Assembly (NCBI RefSeq): GCF_003201815.1
Contig: NZ_QJKB01000003.1
Span: forward strand, 62,001 to 126,000
DNA from: Undibacterium pigrum
Lineage (GTDB): Bacteria > Pseudomonadota > Gammaproteobacteria > Burkholderiales > Burkholderiaceae_D
DNA length: 64,000 nt
Direction: 5' to 3'
The notes beneath the pieces are model-generated. The model searched no databases and was not told where the DNA came from. It worked only from the letters and a program-made list of their open reading frames with translations. This document shows positions 16,956 to 25,520 of this stretch, one piece after another. The translations under genes and the position numbers were made by a program. The stretch's first letter is position 1. Every line of letters begins with the position of its first letter.

Positions 16956-19223
16956 TTATTCACTGAACTTGCTGACAAAGGTCGCCACCCCATCCCAGTC
17001 AGCAGGTAATGGATTTTGCCGGTAGTGAGCTATACGTTCAAGAAAGACCTGGGAAGCCAGGTCTTCTGCACGGACTTGCAGATATGACAGGAAAGATTTT
17101 TCGGCAACATCCCACTGCTGCGCGCGGAAATCATCAAGCGCCTGATGCCAGAGTTCCAACAAGGCAGACTGGGCATCGTCTATGCTCGCAGCAATGGCAA
17201 TAGGTTCAAAGATCGAGATGGGCCGGGTCTTGCCCTTGACCCTGACCCTGTCGAGTTCCCGGTAAGCGAATTCTGCTGCAGCAGTTTTTGTCGCCTCACC
17301 AACCACGACGCCGACACCATACACCTTGGTAATACCTTCCAGGCGTGAAGACAGGTTCACCGCATCACCCATGACGGTATAGGCTAGCCGAATCTTGGAA
17401 CCCATGTCACCTACACGCACTTCGCCTGTGTTCAGACCTACTCCTATCTTCAGCGCAGGCCAGCCGCGTTTGACAAAGTCTGCACTCAGGCCTTGCGCGA
17501 TGGACTGCATTTTCAGCGCACTGGCAACGGCTAGCCTGGCATGCTCTTCCAGACGCACTGGTGCACCCCAGAAAGCCATAACGCAGTCACCGATGTATTT
17601 ATCGAGCGTGCCGCGATTACCGCGAATTTCTTCTGACATCGCGGTCAGGTAGATGTTGATATATTCTCGCAAGTCTGCTGCACTCAGGCTTTCGGAAATA
17701 GTCGTGAAACCGCGCACATCAGAGAACATCACAGTCAGCTCGCGAATTTCACCTTCCATGGTGTAGCTATCAGGTTCTTCTGCCATAACGGCAACCAGTT
17801 CAGGCGCTACATATTCACCAAAGCGCCTGACCACGCCGCGCAACTTCCTCGACTCAACCAGATAGCCCCAGGTGATGTTGAACACGAACAGAGCAGCGAT
17901 CAATAACAGCACTGTTGCCAGCGGCTGGACGAGATTGAATGACTGATACATCCAGTAATTGAAGGCAATCACCAATACCAGCATGGCCGTGGTGCACATC
18001 ACGGCTGCCAGCGCTTTGAAACGCGACAAGGCAAAGCTGAGCAATAAGCCGATCAGGCATACCTGTATAACTTCAAAACCACGCGTGCTGTCAGAGCGCT
18101 GCTTGACATCGCCGTCCAGTATCGAGGCAATCACATTCGCATGCATTTCCACGCCCGGGTAATCCAGTCCAAGCGGCGCTGTACGCAAGTCTTTGAGACC
18201 AGCCGCCGTTGTACCTATCAGAATGATTTTCTCTTTGAGCTTATCGACAGCCAGGCGCTTTTTGAGCACATCCGAAGCTGATACATAGGCAAACCCGCCA
18301 CCATTTGGGCCACCCTTGCTTTTATAGTGGATCAGTGCAGTTAGCAATGGTTCTACCGGAATGCGCTTGTTGGGTGTGGAATTAAGCTTGATCGCTTCTA
18401 TCGAGCCATAATTATTTAAAAAACTTTGAGAATTGATGCCATCAGCTTGCAAAAACACTGGTTTGACTTTGCTGGCATTCAGGGCGATACGTGCTGTTGC
18501 CAGTGACAGTGCTTCATAGTAGCCAGCACCATGCTTTGCCAGCAAGGGAATGCCCCGTATCACCCCATCAGCATCCGGTGAAGGATTGAAAAATCCACCA
18601 GTAATCGCCGCTTTTTGCAGCTCCGGCAAATTGGCGGTGTACTTGGTGTAAATGGCAGACTCAAAACTGCGTTCGCCGAGGTCGGCATCGACAAAGGCTG
18701 GCGTAGGCAGCAAGCCTTTTGAATTGTCATTCGGGGTATTTGAAAACACATAACCCAAAACCACAGGGCGCCCCGCTAAAGTCCTGGCGAGTTTGTCGTC
18801 AAAATCGAGTTCTTTTCTGAGTGCGGGCATTTGCGCTACAAAGCCAGCATTTTCCTTTAACTCTTTTTGCGCCAGGCCTTCAAGCACCTGTATGCCCGTA
18901 CTATTGTCCGGTTCTGAAAATACGATATCCAGCCCTACTGCCCTGGCATGGTAATCGTCAGTCAATCTTTCTATCAGATCAGCGACGACTCCCCTGTTCC
19001 AGGGCCACTGCCCTACCTCCTGCAAACTCTTTTCATCGATATTGACGATGACAATGTCGGGATTAAAAGTGGTCGGCTCCCACCTCATACGCAGGTCATA
19101 GATAAAGTAATCGACTTTTTCTATGAGAGTGGTCGGCAAATTGCCATTTGCCTGCAAGGCAGCCATGACGATGAGCAGCACGCAGATGCCCCAGCGTGTC
19201 AGTTTGTTGATGTGCTTCTGCAA
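16956..19223 (-). CDS. CHASE2-domain class III adenylate/guanylate cyclase
   Basis: 755 residues from a TTG at 19223, which has a perfect GGAGG ribosome site six bases upstream; a GTG at 19235 is the alternative. Domains: an N-terminal membrane helix (about 10-28), a periplasmic CHASE2 sensor (about 35-370; VDYFIYDLRMRW is its signature), three membrane segments (about 380-450), and a cyclase domain (about 485-700). The cyclase metal Asps are in MFSDVRGFT and YIGDCVMAFWG, the transition-state Asn/Arg in GDAVNLSSRLEG, and a Lys in DKYIGD suits purine recognition. It probably makes cAMP on an envelope cue. It is the last of three same-strand second-messenger genes. Confidence 0.9.
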   Translation of the reverse strand: MQKHINKLTRWGICVLLIVMAALQANGNLPTTLIEKVDYFIYDLRMRWEPTTFNPDIVIVNIDEKSLQEVGQWPWNRGVVADLIERLTDDYHARAVGLDIVFSEPDNSTGIQVLEGLAQKELKENAGFVAQMPALRKELDFDDKLARTLAGRPVVLGYVFSNTPNDNSKGLLPTPAFVDADLGERSFESAIYTKYTANLPELQKAAITGGFFNPSPDADGVIRGIPLLAKHGAGYYEALSLATARIALNASKVKPVFLQADGINSQSFLNNYGSIEAIKLNSTPNKRIPVEPLLTALIHYKSKGGPNGGGFAYVSASDVLKKRLAVDKLKEKIILIGTTAAGLKDLRTAPLGLDYPGVEMHANVIASILDGDVKQRSDSTRGFEVIQVCLIGLLLSFALSRFKALAAVMCTTAMLVLVIAFNYWMYQSFNLVQPLATVLLLIAALFVFNITWGYLVESRKLRGVVRRFGEYVAPELVAVMAEEPDSYTMEGEIRELTVMFSDVRGFTTISESLSAADLREYINIYLTAMSEEIRGNRGTLDKYIGDCVMAFWGAPVRLEEHARLAVASALKMQSIAQGLSADFVKRGWPALKIGVGLNTGEVRVGDMGSKIRLAYTVMGDAVNLSSRLEGITKVYGVGVVVGEATKTAAAEFAYRELDRVRVKGKTRPISIFEPIAIAASIDDAQSALLELWHQALDDFRAQQWDVAEKSFLSYLQVRAEDLASQVFLERIAHYRQNPLPADWDGVATFVSKFSE

Positions 19224-19325
19224 GCTTTCCTCCACAAACTCAGTTTCAGGTATTGCTTATGCCGGAAAATTTTTCTGCTACCCGATATCTTTCAACATGA
19301 GCAACAGCAAGTCTGGACATGAGAC

Positions 19326-20966
19326 TCAAATACGGTAACCAGGTACCAAGCTCAGATCCACGTCATCTATCTGACTCTTGTCCATGAAGCGTTCTGCATA
19401 CGTCAGATAAACTTTTTTCCTGACAAAGATATCGAACAAGTCAGGATCAATATGACCATTCAGGGCAAAGCTGCCAAGTATGCGCAGGGATTCGGTCAGG
19501 GTCTTGCCGTCTTTGTAGGGCCGGTCTTTGGCAGTCAGGGCTTCAAAGATGTCAGCTATCGCCATGATCTTGGCTTGTACCGACATTTGCTCACCACGCA
19601 AGCCGCGCGGGTAACCTTTGCCGTCCATGCGCTCATGATGACCACCTGCGTACTCCGGCACGTTTTGCAAATGCTTGGGCCAGGGCAAGGCTTCCAGCAT
19701 CTTGATGGTGGTGGAGATATGGTTATTGATGATGGCACGCTCTTGCGTATTCAGCGTGCCAGCGCGCACAGACAGGTTTTCGACCTCATCTGCATTCAGG
19801 AAAGGCTGAGTGTTGCCGTGTACATCAGTCCATTGCCATGTGGCGATATCGGCCACACGTTGCAGGTCATCGGGACTGGTTCTTTCTGAACCTATATTGA
19901 GCTTGCGCAAAAAATTGCGGGCGTCTTCGATTTTAGCCAGCTCGGTTTGCAGGCCCTGTTCCAGCTCCGCAATGAGTTGCTCATTATTGACACTGGCCTG
20001 ATACAGGGCGCATTTACTCTTCCATACCCTGATCTCGGCATCACGCTTCAAGACTTCAAAGCGGGTATCGAGCAAGTGCACGCGGTCAAATATGGTTTCC
20101 AGCTTGGTGGATTTTTCAACCACATGAACAGGAGTGGAAATCTTGCCGCAATCATGCAAGATGCCCGCCATCCATAATTCCTTGCGGTCTTTGTCTGTCA
20201 TCGAGAATTGCGCCAGCGGCCCGTCCTGCGTTTCATGCACGGCATTGGCCAGCAGCATGGTCAGTTCGGGCACATGCTGACAATGTCTGCCTGTGTGTGG
20301 CGATTTTTCATCAATGCCGATATTGATCAGGTGGACCAGCGAGACAAACAGGTTTTCAAGTTGCGAAATCAATTGCTGGTTGGTCAGGGCGATGGCTGCC
20401 TGAGAGGCCAGGGCTTCAATAAAACGCTGATCGGTTTCAGTAAATGGACGCGGTTCGCCAGTCTCAGGATCAGTGGCATTGATGAGTTGCAAAACTCCTA
20501 TCAACTCACCCTCGTGGTCATGCATGGGCACAGTCAGCAGAGACTTGGTCTTGTAGTGGAATTGCTGATCAAAATTACGGGTGCCAGAAAAATTGAAGAC
20601 ACCTACGGTATACACGTCCTGGATATTTACTGAAAGCTTGTAGTTGGCCGCATAGGCGGCAACAGCATTGAGGTTTTTGCTGCCATAGGCATCTATCAGA
20701 GGGATATTGGGAATATCTACTGTCTGGCCCTTGACCCCACCCTGATACATGTTCAGGGTGTCATTCAGGGAGATATTGAAGCACAGGCTTTGCTTGTCTT
20801 TACTCGTACGGTATAGCGTGCCGCCATCGGCATAAGTGATACTTTTAGCCGAACGCAGTATGTTTTCCAGCAATAAAGGTGTGTCGTGATTGCTGCTCAG
20901 TTCCAGACTAAGCTCGGTCAGCTTTTCCAGGCGTTGTGCAATTTCGCTACTGCTTAGTGCAGTCAT
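19326..20966 (-). CDS. GAF-HD-GYP cyclic-di-GMP phosphodiesterase
   Basis: 546 residues from ATG 20966 with a GAGAAGG ribosome site; a GTG two codons upstream is possible. Residues about 20-195 are a GAF sensor domain. The HD-GYP domain follows, with HTGRH, the HD pair in ILHDCGK, and the signature HHERMDGKGYPRGL complete, so catalytic c-di-GMP hydrolysis is expected. A roughly 100-residue insert between the HD and GYP parts (from DRVHLLDTRFEVLKRD) is predicted helical. No membrane segment. It sits between a class II cyclic-nucleotide phosphodiesterase and a CHASE2 cyclase on one strand with gaps of about 100 bases, a plausible signalling operon. Confidence 0.92.
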   Translation of the reverse strand: MTALSSSEIAQRLEKLTELSLELSSNHDTPLLLENILRSAKSITYADGGTLYRTSKDKQSLCFNISLNDTLNMYQGGVKGQTVDIPNIPLIDAYGSKNLNAVAAYAANYKLSVNIQDVYTVGVFNFSGTRNFDQQFHYKTKSLLTVPMHDHEGELIGVLQLINATDPETGEPRPFTETDQRFIEALASQAAIALTNQQLISQLENLFVSLVHLINIGIDEKSPHTGRHCQHVPELTMLLANAVHETQDGPLAQFSMTDKDRKELWMAGILHDCGKISTPVHVVEKSTKLETIFDRVHLLDTRFEVLKRDAEIRVWKSKCALYQASVNNEQLIAELEQGLQTELAKIEDARNFLRKLNIGSERTSPDDLQRVADIATWQWTDVHGNTQPFLNADEVENLSVRAGTLNTQERAIINNHISTTIKMLEALPWPKHLQNVPEYAGGHHERMDGKGYPRGLRGEQMSVQAKIMAIADIFEALTAKDRPYKDGKTLTESLRILGSFALNGHIDPDLFDIFVRKKVYLTYAERFMDKSQIDDVDLSLVPGYRI

Positions 20967-21083
20967 AATCACCTTCTCCAGATCGTATCTAAATATAAGC
21001 TACACCGCATTGTGTATTCACTGCGCCAGTTTGCGCCCGCAACATGAACAGTGTATGAATCAGGTAAAAACAGATATTCATTT

Positions 21084-21848
21084 TTAAAATGTGAACTGCT
21101 CACCAGTCTTCAGTGCTTTAAAAATCCTGTCCTTGCTTAGTCCCAGTTCTGCCATGATTTGTGCTTCCTGCCCTGGTTTCAGATGATAGATGAAAAAATC
21201 GACTTTGGCAGGTACGGCTGCGATATCTTCCATCAGTGAAGATGGACAGAAATGCTTGGAAATCTGGGCCAGCTCTGCCTCGGCATTGGGAAATGAGCAA
21301 TCAACGATAACCATGTCCAGGCCAGGCTGCCCGGCCAGGTCTTGCCACAATGCCGGCGTGCTGGCCATATCGCCGGTGAATAAAAAGCCTCTGCCTTGCG
21401 AGCGCACCCAATAGCCGACAGAGCCTTGGGTATGATTCACTGCATGAGAAGTAATTTGCCTGCTGCCCAGCGTCAGGCTGCTGCCTGCTGGCATTTCCTG
21501 GTATTGCATGGATGGCTGCTCTGCATTCGGCAAGCTGCTGAAGTCTGGCCAGATGCTCCAGTTGAATATATGGGTTTTCAGGGCATGCAAGACATCAGGC
21601 GTGGCATGTACGGTCACAGCTTTGCTGCGTTTGCCAAATACGGCATCCATGAGCAGGGCCAGGCCCGCTACATGGTCAAGATGACTGTGGCTGATAAACA
21701 CATGGTCTATCGCCACCAGTTGCTCTATGTTGAGCTGCGACAAGCCCGTGCCCGCATCCAGCAAGATGTCATCATCAATTAACATGCTGGTTGTGTAAGG
21801 GCCGTTACCACCTATGCCGCCTGCACAACCAAGAATTTGTAAGTTCAT
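21084..21848 (-). CDS. Class II 3',5'-cyclic-nucleotide phosphodiesterase-like metallo-beta-lactamase fold protein
   Basis: 254 residues. The metal-binding HSHLDHVAGL fits the class II phosphodiesterase signature (HxHLDHxxGL). Other fold marks are LLDAGTG, a His in SHAVNHTQGSVGY, FTGDMAST and the late IYHLKPG. Proteins of this type hydrolyse cAMP or cGMP; related members act on RNA ends or sulfur compounds. Its place upstream of GAF-HD-GYP and a CHASE2 cyclase favours cyclic-nucleotide breakdown. Soluble, no signal peptide. The ATG at 21848 begins the fold directly. Confidence 0.8.
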   Translation of the reverse strand: MNLQILGCAGGIGGNGPYTTSMLIDDDILLDAGTGLSQLNIEQLVAIDHVFISHSHLDHVAGLALLMDAVFGKRSKAVTVHATPDVLHALKTHIFNWSIWPDFSSLPNAEQPSMQYQEMPAGSSLTLGSRQITSHAVNHTQGSVGYWVRSQGRGFLFTGDMASTPALWQDLAGQPGLDMVIVDCSFPNAEAELAQISKHFCPSSLMEDIAAVPAKVDFFIYHLKPGQEAQIMAELGLSKDRIFKALKTGEQFTF

Positions 21849-22180
21849 AAATACAAAAATAGTGCGCCCCTGAAAAACCAGAGCTTTGTTATCTTTAGAT
21901 TAACACCTTCCCGGCGAAAACCTCAGGGCTAGCTTAACACTTTCTCCAGGAACAAGAGAATTCTTCGCATGCATTCATCCCTGAAGATAGGCTAATTTCA
22001 AGCTTTGCGCTATAAAGAGTTGACTATCTGGTCAGACATTCAATTTCCGTGATACATTTTTGTAAAAATTCAATCTGGGAATTACTAATTTACAGTATCT
22101 TGCAATCACTCTCCTGCTTTAGTTGACAATAAGCTGATAATTACTGTGTGAGACACGCAACGGCTCAAGGAAAAAGAATC
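21849..22180. other. Divergent intergenic region, 332 bases
   Basis: AT-rich spacer between the phosphodiesterase gene (minus) and the GAF-GspE gene (plus). It must hold both promoters. A TTGACA occurs at about 22122-22127 but no well-spaced -10 box follows. No convincing small gene or RNA was seen. Confidence 0.5.
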
Positions 22181-24550
22181 GTGGTAACTGCTCAAGTCGC
22201 AAATGCTTCCAAAGAAAGTCTCGATCATCGCCTGCAATTTTTTAAAAACCTGCAGACACTGACAAATAAAATCCATGGCGCAGATGCACTGGATCAGATC
22301 ATGCTGGATGTGTCGCCAGATATTTGCAATCTGTTCGAGTGTGACCGCCTGACCATCTATGTAGTTGCCCAGGACAAGATCACCCTGATTTCCAAAATCA
22401 AGACCGGCCTGAACTCATTCAAGGATTTGCGCTTATCGATTTCTGACCAAAGCATTGCCGGCCATGTCGCCCTGACCAAAACCATGATCAGCCTGCGCGA
22501 TGTGTATGACGATGAAGAGTTGCGCTCACATTCGCCCACCTTGAAATTCCAGCGTGCCGTTGATCAGCGCACCGGTTACCGCACCAAGCAAATGCTGGTG
22601 GCCCCGATTATTGACGCGCAAAGCAAGGAATTGCTGGGTGTCGTGCAATTCATCAATCACCGCCTGGGAGATGCTTTTACAGCCATCGCCGCCGAAGGTG
22701 TGCAAGCCCTGTGTGAAACTCTGGCTGTTGCATTTTCACAAAAGAGCAAGGTATTACCGACCAATACACCGCGCACGAAATTTGATTTCCTGGTATCGGA
22801 AGCCATACTCTCCGCCCCTGAACTGGAGCTGGCTGTGCGCTCGGCACGGCGTAATCTGCTGGACCTGGAAGATGTGCTGATTGATGAATTCAAGGTACAG
22901 CGCAGTATATTGGGCCAGGCCTTGTCCAAGTATTTCAATGTGCCTTATGAAGAATTCAAGCCTGAGCGCATCATCCCGGTTGATCTGGTCAAGAGACTCA
23001 AGCGCCAGTATGTAGAACAGAACTCCTGGCTACCCATCATGGAAGACCAGAATGGCCTGACAGTATTGGCAATAGATCCTGAACATACCAATACCACGCA
23101 TGTGGTCAACCACGTGTTTGCTACGTCAAAAATCAATTACCGGGTCACTACCAAGAAAGAATTTCGCCAGACCATAGACCAGTTCTTTGGTGGTGTCAGC
23201 GATGGTGGTTCTGTCGATGAATTATTATCAGGCATGGAAGATGAGGATGATGAGCATGCTGGCCAGGCAGTCGTCGAAGTATCTGCGGCAGTTGAAAATG
23301 AACTGGTCAAGCTCATCAATAAAGTCATCATCGATGCCTATCAGCAGGGTGCGTCAGACATCCATATCGAACCCCGCCCAGGCAAGGAAAAAACCCTGAT
23401 ACGCTTTCGCAAGGATGGCACGCTGTCACCCTATATCGAAATACCTGCCAGTTATCGGAGTGCCTTGCTGGCACGTATCAAGATCATGTGTGACCTGGAT
23501 ATTTCAGAGCGCCGCAAACCCCAGGATGGCAAGATCAAGTTCAAGAAATACGGCCCCTTTGACATAGAGTTGCGGGTCGCCACCATCCCGTCGTCTGGCG
23601 GCATGGAAGATGTGGTCATGCGTATCCTGGCTGCGGGTGAGCCTATTCCTATCGATAAGCTGGGTGTCTTGCCGTATAACCTGGAACGTCTGAAAAACGT
23701 GGTCAGCAAACCCTATGGCCTGTTCTTTGTCTGCGGCCCTACTGGTTCAGGCAAGACGACCACGCTGCATTCAGTCCTCAGCCATCTGAACACGCCAGAA
23801 ACCAAGATCTGGACGGCCGAAGACCCGGTAGAAATCACCCAGAAAGGTTTGCGCCAGGTGCAGGTCAACCGCAAGGCGGGCATGGACTTTGCCACTGTCA
23901 TGCGGGCATTCTTGCGCGCCGACCCTGACATCATCATGGTCGGTGAGATGCGCGACAAGGAAACCGTCTCGATAGGCCTGGAAGCCTCACTGACTGGCCA
24001 TCTGGTGTTTGCTACCCTGCATACCAATAGCGCGCCAGAATCCATCGTCCGCTTGCTGGACATGGGTATGGACCCCTTCAATTTTGCCGATGCCCTGCTG
24101 GGCATTCTGGCGCAACGCCTGACCAAGCGCCTGTGTGGCAAATGCAAACTGGCTTACCATCCAGAAAAAGAAGAAATGATGGCTTTACTGGATGAGTATT
24201 GCCAGGAGCTGCTGAATACTGAAGTGTTTTTGAAAAACCCGCTTGAAGCCAAGAAAAAGGTGTTCACTACCTGGCAAAGCCAGTACGCCGACAAGACTGG
24301 CAAATTTACCCTGTACAAAGCCGTGGGGTGTGAGCATTGCTCGAATGGCTACAAAGGCCGGGTAGGTTTGCATGAACTGATGGTGGCCAATGACACCGTC
24401 AAGAAACTCATCCAGGACCATGCCCGTGTTTCTGAACTGCTGACAGCGGCGCTGGCAGATGGCATGCTGACCCTGAAAATGGATGGCATAGAAAAGGTCT
24501 TGTCGGGGATTACGGATATGAAGCAAGTCCGTATAGTCTGCATCAAATAG
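22181..24550 (+). CDS. GspE/PilB-type secretion ATPase with an N-terminal GAF domain
   Basis: 789 residues from the GTG at 22181, which has an AAGGA site; an upstream GTG at 22148 has none. Order: a GAF-like sensor (about 15-190), an MshEN-type N-terminal domain (about 200-340), and a GspE ATPase (about 370-789). Walker A GPTGSGKT is at 519-526, the Asp box EDPVEI follows, Walker B is IIMVGEMRD, and a His box TLHTNSA is present. A zinc tetra-Cys is visible as CGKC and CEHC. Such ATPases drive type II secretion or type IV pilus extension, and MshEN domains can bind c-di-GMP. No pilus or secretion gene is adjacent; instead three second-messenger genes are divergent from it. Confidence 0.9.
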   Translation: MVTAQVANASKESLDHRLQFFKNLQTLTNKIHGADALDQIMLDVSPDICNLFECDRLTIYVVAQDKITLISKIKTGLNSFKDLRLSISDQSIAGHVALTKTMISLRDVYDDEELRSHSPTLKFQRAVDQRTGYRTKQMLVAPIIDAQSKELLGVVQFINHRLGDAFTAIAAEGVQALCETLAVAFSQKSKVLPTNTPRTKFDFLVSEAILSAPELELAVRSARRNLLDLEDVLIDEFKVQRSILGQALSKYFNVPYEEFKPERIIPVDLVKRLKRQYVEQNSWLPIMEDQNGLTVLAIDPEHTNTTHVVNHVFATSKINYRVTTKKEFRQTIDQFFGGVSDGGSVDELLSGMEDEDDEHAGQAVVEVSAAVENELVKLINKVIIDAYQQGASDIHIEPRPGKEKTLIRFRKDGTLSPYIEIPASYRSALLARIKIMCDLDISERRKPQDGKIKFKKYGPFDIELRVATIPSSGGMEDVVMRILAAGEPIPIDKLGVLPYNLERLKNVVSKPYGLFFVCGPTGSGKTTTLHSVLSHLNTPETKIWTAEDPVEITQKGLRQVQVNRKAGMDFATVMRAFLRADPDIIMVGEMRDKETVSIGLEASLTGHLVFATLHTNSAPESIVRLLDMGMDPFNFADALLGILAQRLTKRLCGKCKLAYHPEKEEMMALLDEYCQELLNTEVFLKNPLEAKKKVFTTWQSQYADKTGKFTLYKAVGCEHCSNGYKGRVGLHELMVANDTVKKLIQDHARVSELLTAALADGMLTLKMDGIEKVLSGITDMKQVRIVCIK

Positions 24551-24639
24551 ACTTCTGCAAAATCAGCTAGAATCTTTGCCTGAACCTCGCAAGCCATCCG
24601 GCGAAAGCTGGCGGCCAGCCAACATTTGAAAAGGCAAGC

Positions 24640-25059
24640 ATGAAATATCTGCACACCATGGTGCGTGTCACCGATCTTGAAGCATCCCTGCGTTTTTATC
24701 GCGATGCACTTGGGCTGGAACTGGTACACCAGAAAGAATACCCAAAAGGCCGCTTTACCCTGGTTTATCTGGCAGCCCCTGGCGACCATGATGCCCAGGT
24801 TGAACTGACCTATAACTGGGACCCTGAAGAATATACCGGTGGCCGCAACTTTGGCCATCTGGCTTACCGCGTCGATGATATCTACCAGTCATGCCAGCGC
24901 CTGATGGATCACGGTGTCATCATCAACCGCCCTCCACGTGATGGACACATGGCCTTCGTGCGCTCACCCGATAATATCTCCATAGAATTGCTGCAGGCGG
25001 GCGAACCACTGGCCCCTGCCGAACCCTGGGCATCCATGCCGAATACGAGTGCCTGGTAA
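24640..25059 (+). CDS. gloA: Lactoylglutathione lyase (glyoxalase I)
   Basis: 139 residues. The four metal ligands of glyoxalase I are visible: His5 (MKYLHTM), Glu55 (VELTYN), His73 (NFGHLAYRV) and Glu116 (ISIELLQ). The stretch [14 protein letters not shown] is the usual first helix. The cytosolic enzyme converts the methylglyoxal-glutathione hemithioacetal to S-lactoylglutathione. Length matches the E. coli enzyme, without the longer insertions of zinc-type members, so a nickel-type enzyme is likely. It stands alone downstream of the GspE-type gene and is followed by a strong terminator. Confidence 0.95.
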   Translation: MKYLHTMVRVTDLEASLRFYRDALGLELVHQKEYPKGRFTLVYLAAPGDHDAQVELTYNWDPEEYTGGRNFGHLAYRVDDIYQSCQRLMDHGVIINRPPRDGHMAFVRSPDNISIELLQAGEPLAPAEPWASMPNTSAW

Positions 25060-25086
25060 GGCAGGCACCGTTTGCTCAGGCAGATC

Positions 25087-25117
25087 AAAAAAAGCAGACC
25101 AGTGTCTGCTTTTTTTA
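25087..25117. terminator. Strong bidirectional rho-independent terminator after gloA
   Basis: AGCAGAC (25093-25099) pairs with GTCTGCT (25104-25110) around a 4-base loop, flanked by A and T runs that extend the stem and serve as U-tracts on both strands. It ends gloA and, read on the minus strand, the small frame that stops at 25115. Confidence 0.85.
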
Positions 25118-25222
25118 TTGATGATAATCAGTACGACGGGCTTCCTTGTTCATAGCACGTATCAGGATAACGACAGCAACAAAAAATGCGATACCGATGA
25201 AGGTGAAAATGCCAGTCCACAT
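25115..25222 (-). CDS. Putative small single-span membrane protein
   Basis: A 35-residue frame from ATG 25222, or 39 residues from a TTG at 25234. It has one hydrophobic helix (FTFIGIAFFVAVVILI) followed by a positively charged tail (Met-Asn-Lys-Glu-Ala-Arg-Arg), the topology of small membrane proteins with the C-terminus inside. Its stop abuts the bidirectional terminator shared with gloA, which supports expression. The ribosome site is weak (a GGA eight bases upstream). No family recognised. It resembles short respiratory-complex subunits in form only. Confidence 0.45.
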   Translation of the reverse strand: MWTGIFTFIGIAFFVAVVILIRAMNKEARRTDYHQ

Positions 25223-25349
25223 AAAGAAATCCAAACTCGTATGAATGATATTTCTTTATATCAAGCTTAAATATATTAAGTCAATATCAAGTCTGGCTTT
25301 TTGACTTTCTTTATCAATTGACAAGCAAATTCAGACCCTCCGCTTAACG

Positions 25350-25520
25350 CTCAAAACCTGTTTGCGATCTGTAGCGAGCTGGCGTCAGCGGGTTCAGTGC
25401 AACATAAGAGCAGTGCAAAAAGCGGAATGTACTCTAGTACATGAGCATTTTGAGCAGCACATGAGGCCCTGCATTAAATCCAATTGCATTCATGCTTTAA
25501 GATCGGAAGCAGGTTTTCAG
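25350..25520. repeat. About 170-bp imperfect palindromic element at the 3' end of pgi
   Basis: The two ends are near-identical in inverted orientation: TCAAAACCTGTTTGCGATCT at 25351-25370 against the complement of 25500-25520. The centre is a near-perfect 7-bp palindrome ATGTACT/AGTACAT with two bases between (25427-25442). Flanking parts (GCAGTGCAAAAAGC against GAGCATTTTGAGCAGC) also pair. The whole could fold as one long interrupted stem. The right end overlaps the last codons of pgi. It may be a dispersed non-coding repeat or a structured 3' UTR; no coding capacity was seen. Confidence 0.6.

Noticed and set aside
25049-25270. A 73-codon plus-strand frame after gloA
   Set aside because: It runs through the terminator and overlaps the more credible small membrane protein frame on the other strand.
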